This document shows, piece after piece, positions 57,219 to 57,327 of a DNA stretch of 57,327 nucleotides. The translations under genes were made by a program, and so were the position numbers. The notes beneath the pieces are model-generated. The model was not told the origin of the DNA. It made no database searches and worked only from the letters and a program-made list of their open reading frames with translations. Each line of letters starts with the position of its first letter. The stretch's first letter is position 1. The stretch is taken from contig VGBK01000005.1 in the NCBI GenBank assembly GCA_016870535.1, positions 1 through 57,327 of the forward strand, given 5' to 3'. Origin of the DNA: Actinomycetota bacterium (lineage in GTDB: Bacteria; Actinomycetota; Acidimicrobiia; Spongiisociales; UBA11373).

Positions 57219-57327
57219 TCAGGGCTTCGGTTTGGGGCCACCACCCCCTTTCGCTCTCGCCTGGCGCATCCTGAACGATTCGCCGTCGGTGACTACGACG
57301 ACGCTGTGGTGGAGGAGGCGGTCGAGG
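57219..57327 (-). CDS. istB: IstB-like ATP-binding protein, 3' end only
   Basis: The frame reads LDRLLHHSVVVVTDGESFRM then RQARAKGGGGPKPKP and stops at 57219. This is the C-terminus of IS21 IstB helper ATPases, with the TDGESFRM box. IstB stimulates the IstA transposase. Only 36 residues are seen; the gene enters from the right edge. Confidence 0.82.
   Translation of the reverse strand, partial: LDRLLHHSVVVVTDGESFRMRQARAKGGGGPKPKP

Larger units (their letters stand above)
57155..57327 (-). mobile_element. End of an IS21-family insertion sequence (incomplete at window edge)
   Basis: The element begins with TGTCAA at 57155, the usual IS21 tip. It contains two imperfect 19-bp direct repeats (57161-57179 and 57185-57203: TGGCCAAGTTG.. 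/ TGGCCAACTGG.., both ending GTCCCC), typical transposase-binding sites, followed by the istB 3' end. It has inserted into a PIN-toxin gene. The rest of the element lies beyond the right edge. Confidence 0.8.

Overview
The window is a very GC-rich chromosomal segment from a Gram-positive actinomycetote. It is most likely from a lineage outside the classical Streptomyces/Mycobacterium group, for example Acidimicrobiia-like, but the taxon is an inference. The evidence is a WhiB1-like regulator, a mycothiol S-conjugate amidase (Mca), DUF3107, an LCP cell-wall ligase, YwiC-like and VanW proteins, frequent GTG/TTG starts, and many 1-4 nt start/stop overlaps. About 57 kb holds roughly 56 genes, one tRNA and, at the right edge, an insertion sequence.

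Layout. 1-3.9 kb (minus): a CelD/BcsL-type acyltransferase cut by the window edge, a conserved Cys-containing partner, an intergenic block of three GC-rich hairpins, a methyltransferase, an SRPBCC protein and mca. 4.0-11.7 kb (minus): the complete F1Fo ATP synthase operon, with three small membrane genes upstream of atpB. 11.7-20.8 kb (minus): tsaC and prmC, then an inserted block (S9 peptidase on plus; pyrophosphatase and a stand-alone cyclic-nucleotide-binding protein on minus), then prfA, DUF1385, type-B rpmE, rho and transaldolase. This is the classical rho-rpmE-prfA-prmC-tsaC-atp order with an interruption. 21-25.9 kb: a GT-C glycosyltransferase, argS divergent from a tRNA-Arg(CCG) gene, a CPBP protease, a 45-codon membrane ORF and yqeY.

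26-31.8 kb is an iron-sulfur-flavoured block. It holds a whiB1-like gene with a strong promoter and a perfect CRP-type palindrome, mrp-DUF3107, a SufR-like three-cysteine regulator divergent from mrp, aconitase, and a TlpA-type lipoprotein. 31.8-34.3 kb has two overlapping membrane HD-domain genes, one without its catalytic HD. 34.7-42.2 kb has an uncharacterised protein, gamma-glutamyltransferase convergently overlapping a membrane protein gene, an HhH protein, rlmN, an esterase and a VanW protein. 42.2-48 kb has a FabH-type ketosynthase, a KARI-like protein that lacks key catalytic residues, and an operon of an alpha/alpha-barrel-like protein, a MarC-like protein and an aldehyde dehydrogenase, plus a GNAT gene. 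48-56 kb has folE, two tandem malic enzymes, a YwiC-like protein, an LCP protein and a DUF72 protein.

56.1-57.3 kb is accessory DNA. It contains a Phd/VapC toxin-antitoxin pair whose antitoxin frame appears broken at a C6 run, a decayed PIN-toxin gene, and the end of an IS21-family element (istB 3' end plus terminal repeats) that cuts this PIN gene.

Most of the window is core metabolism. The most unusual items are the KARI paralogue, the CRP-site/whiB1 arrangement together with a cyclic-nucleotide-binding protein lacking an HTH, the Fe-S regulatory cluster, the degenerate/intact HD pair, and the toxin-antitoxin/IS21 edge. No CRISPR array, rRNA or prophage was seen.
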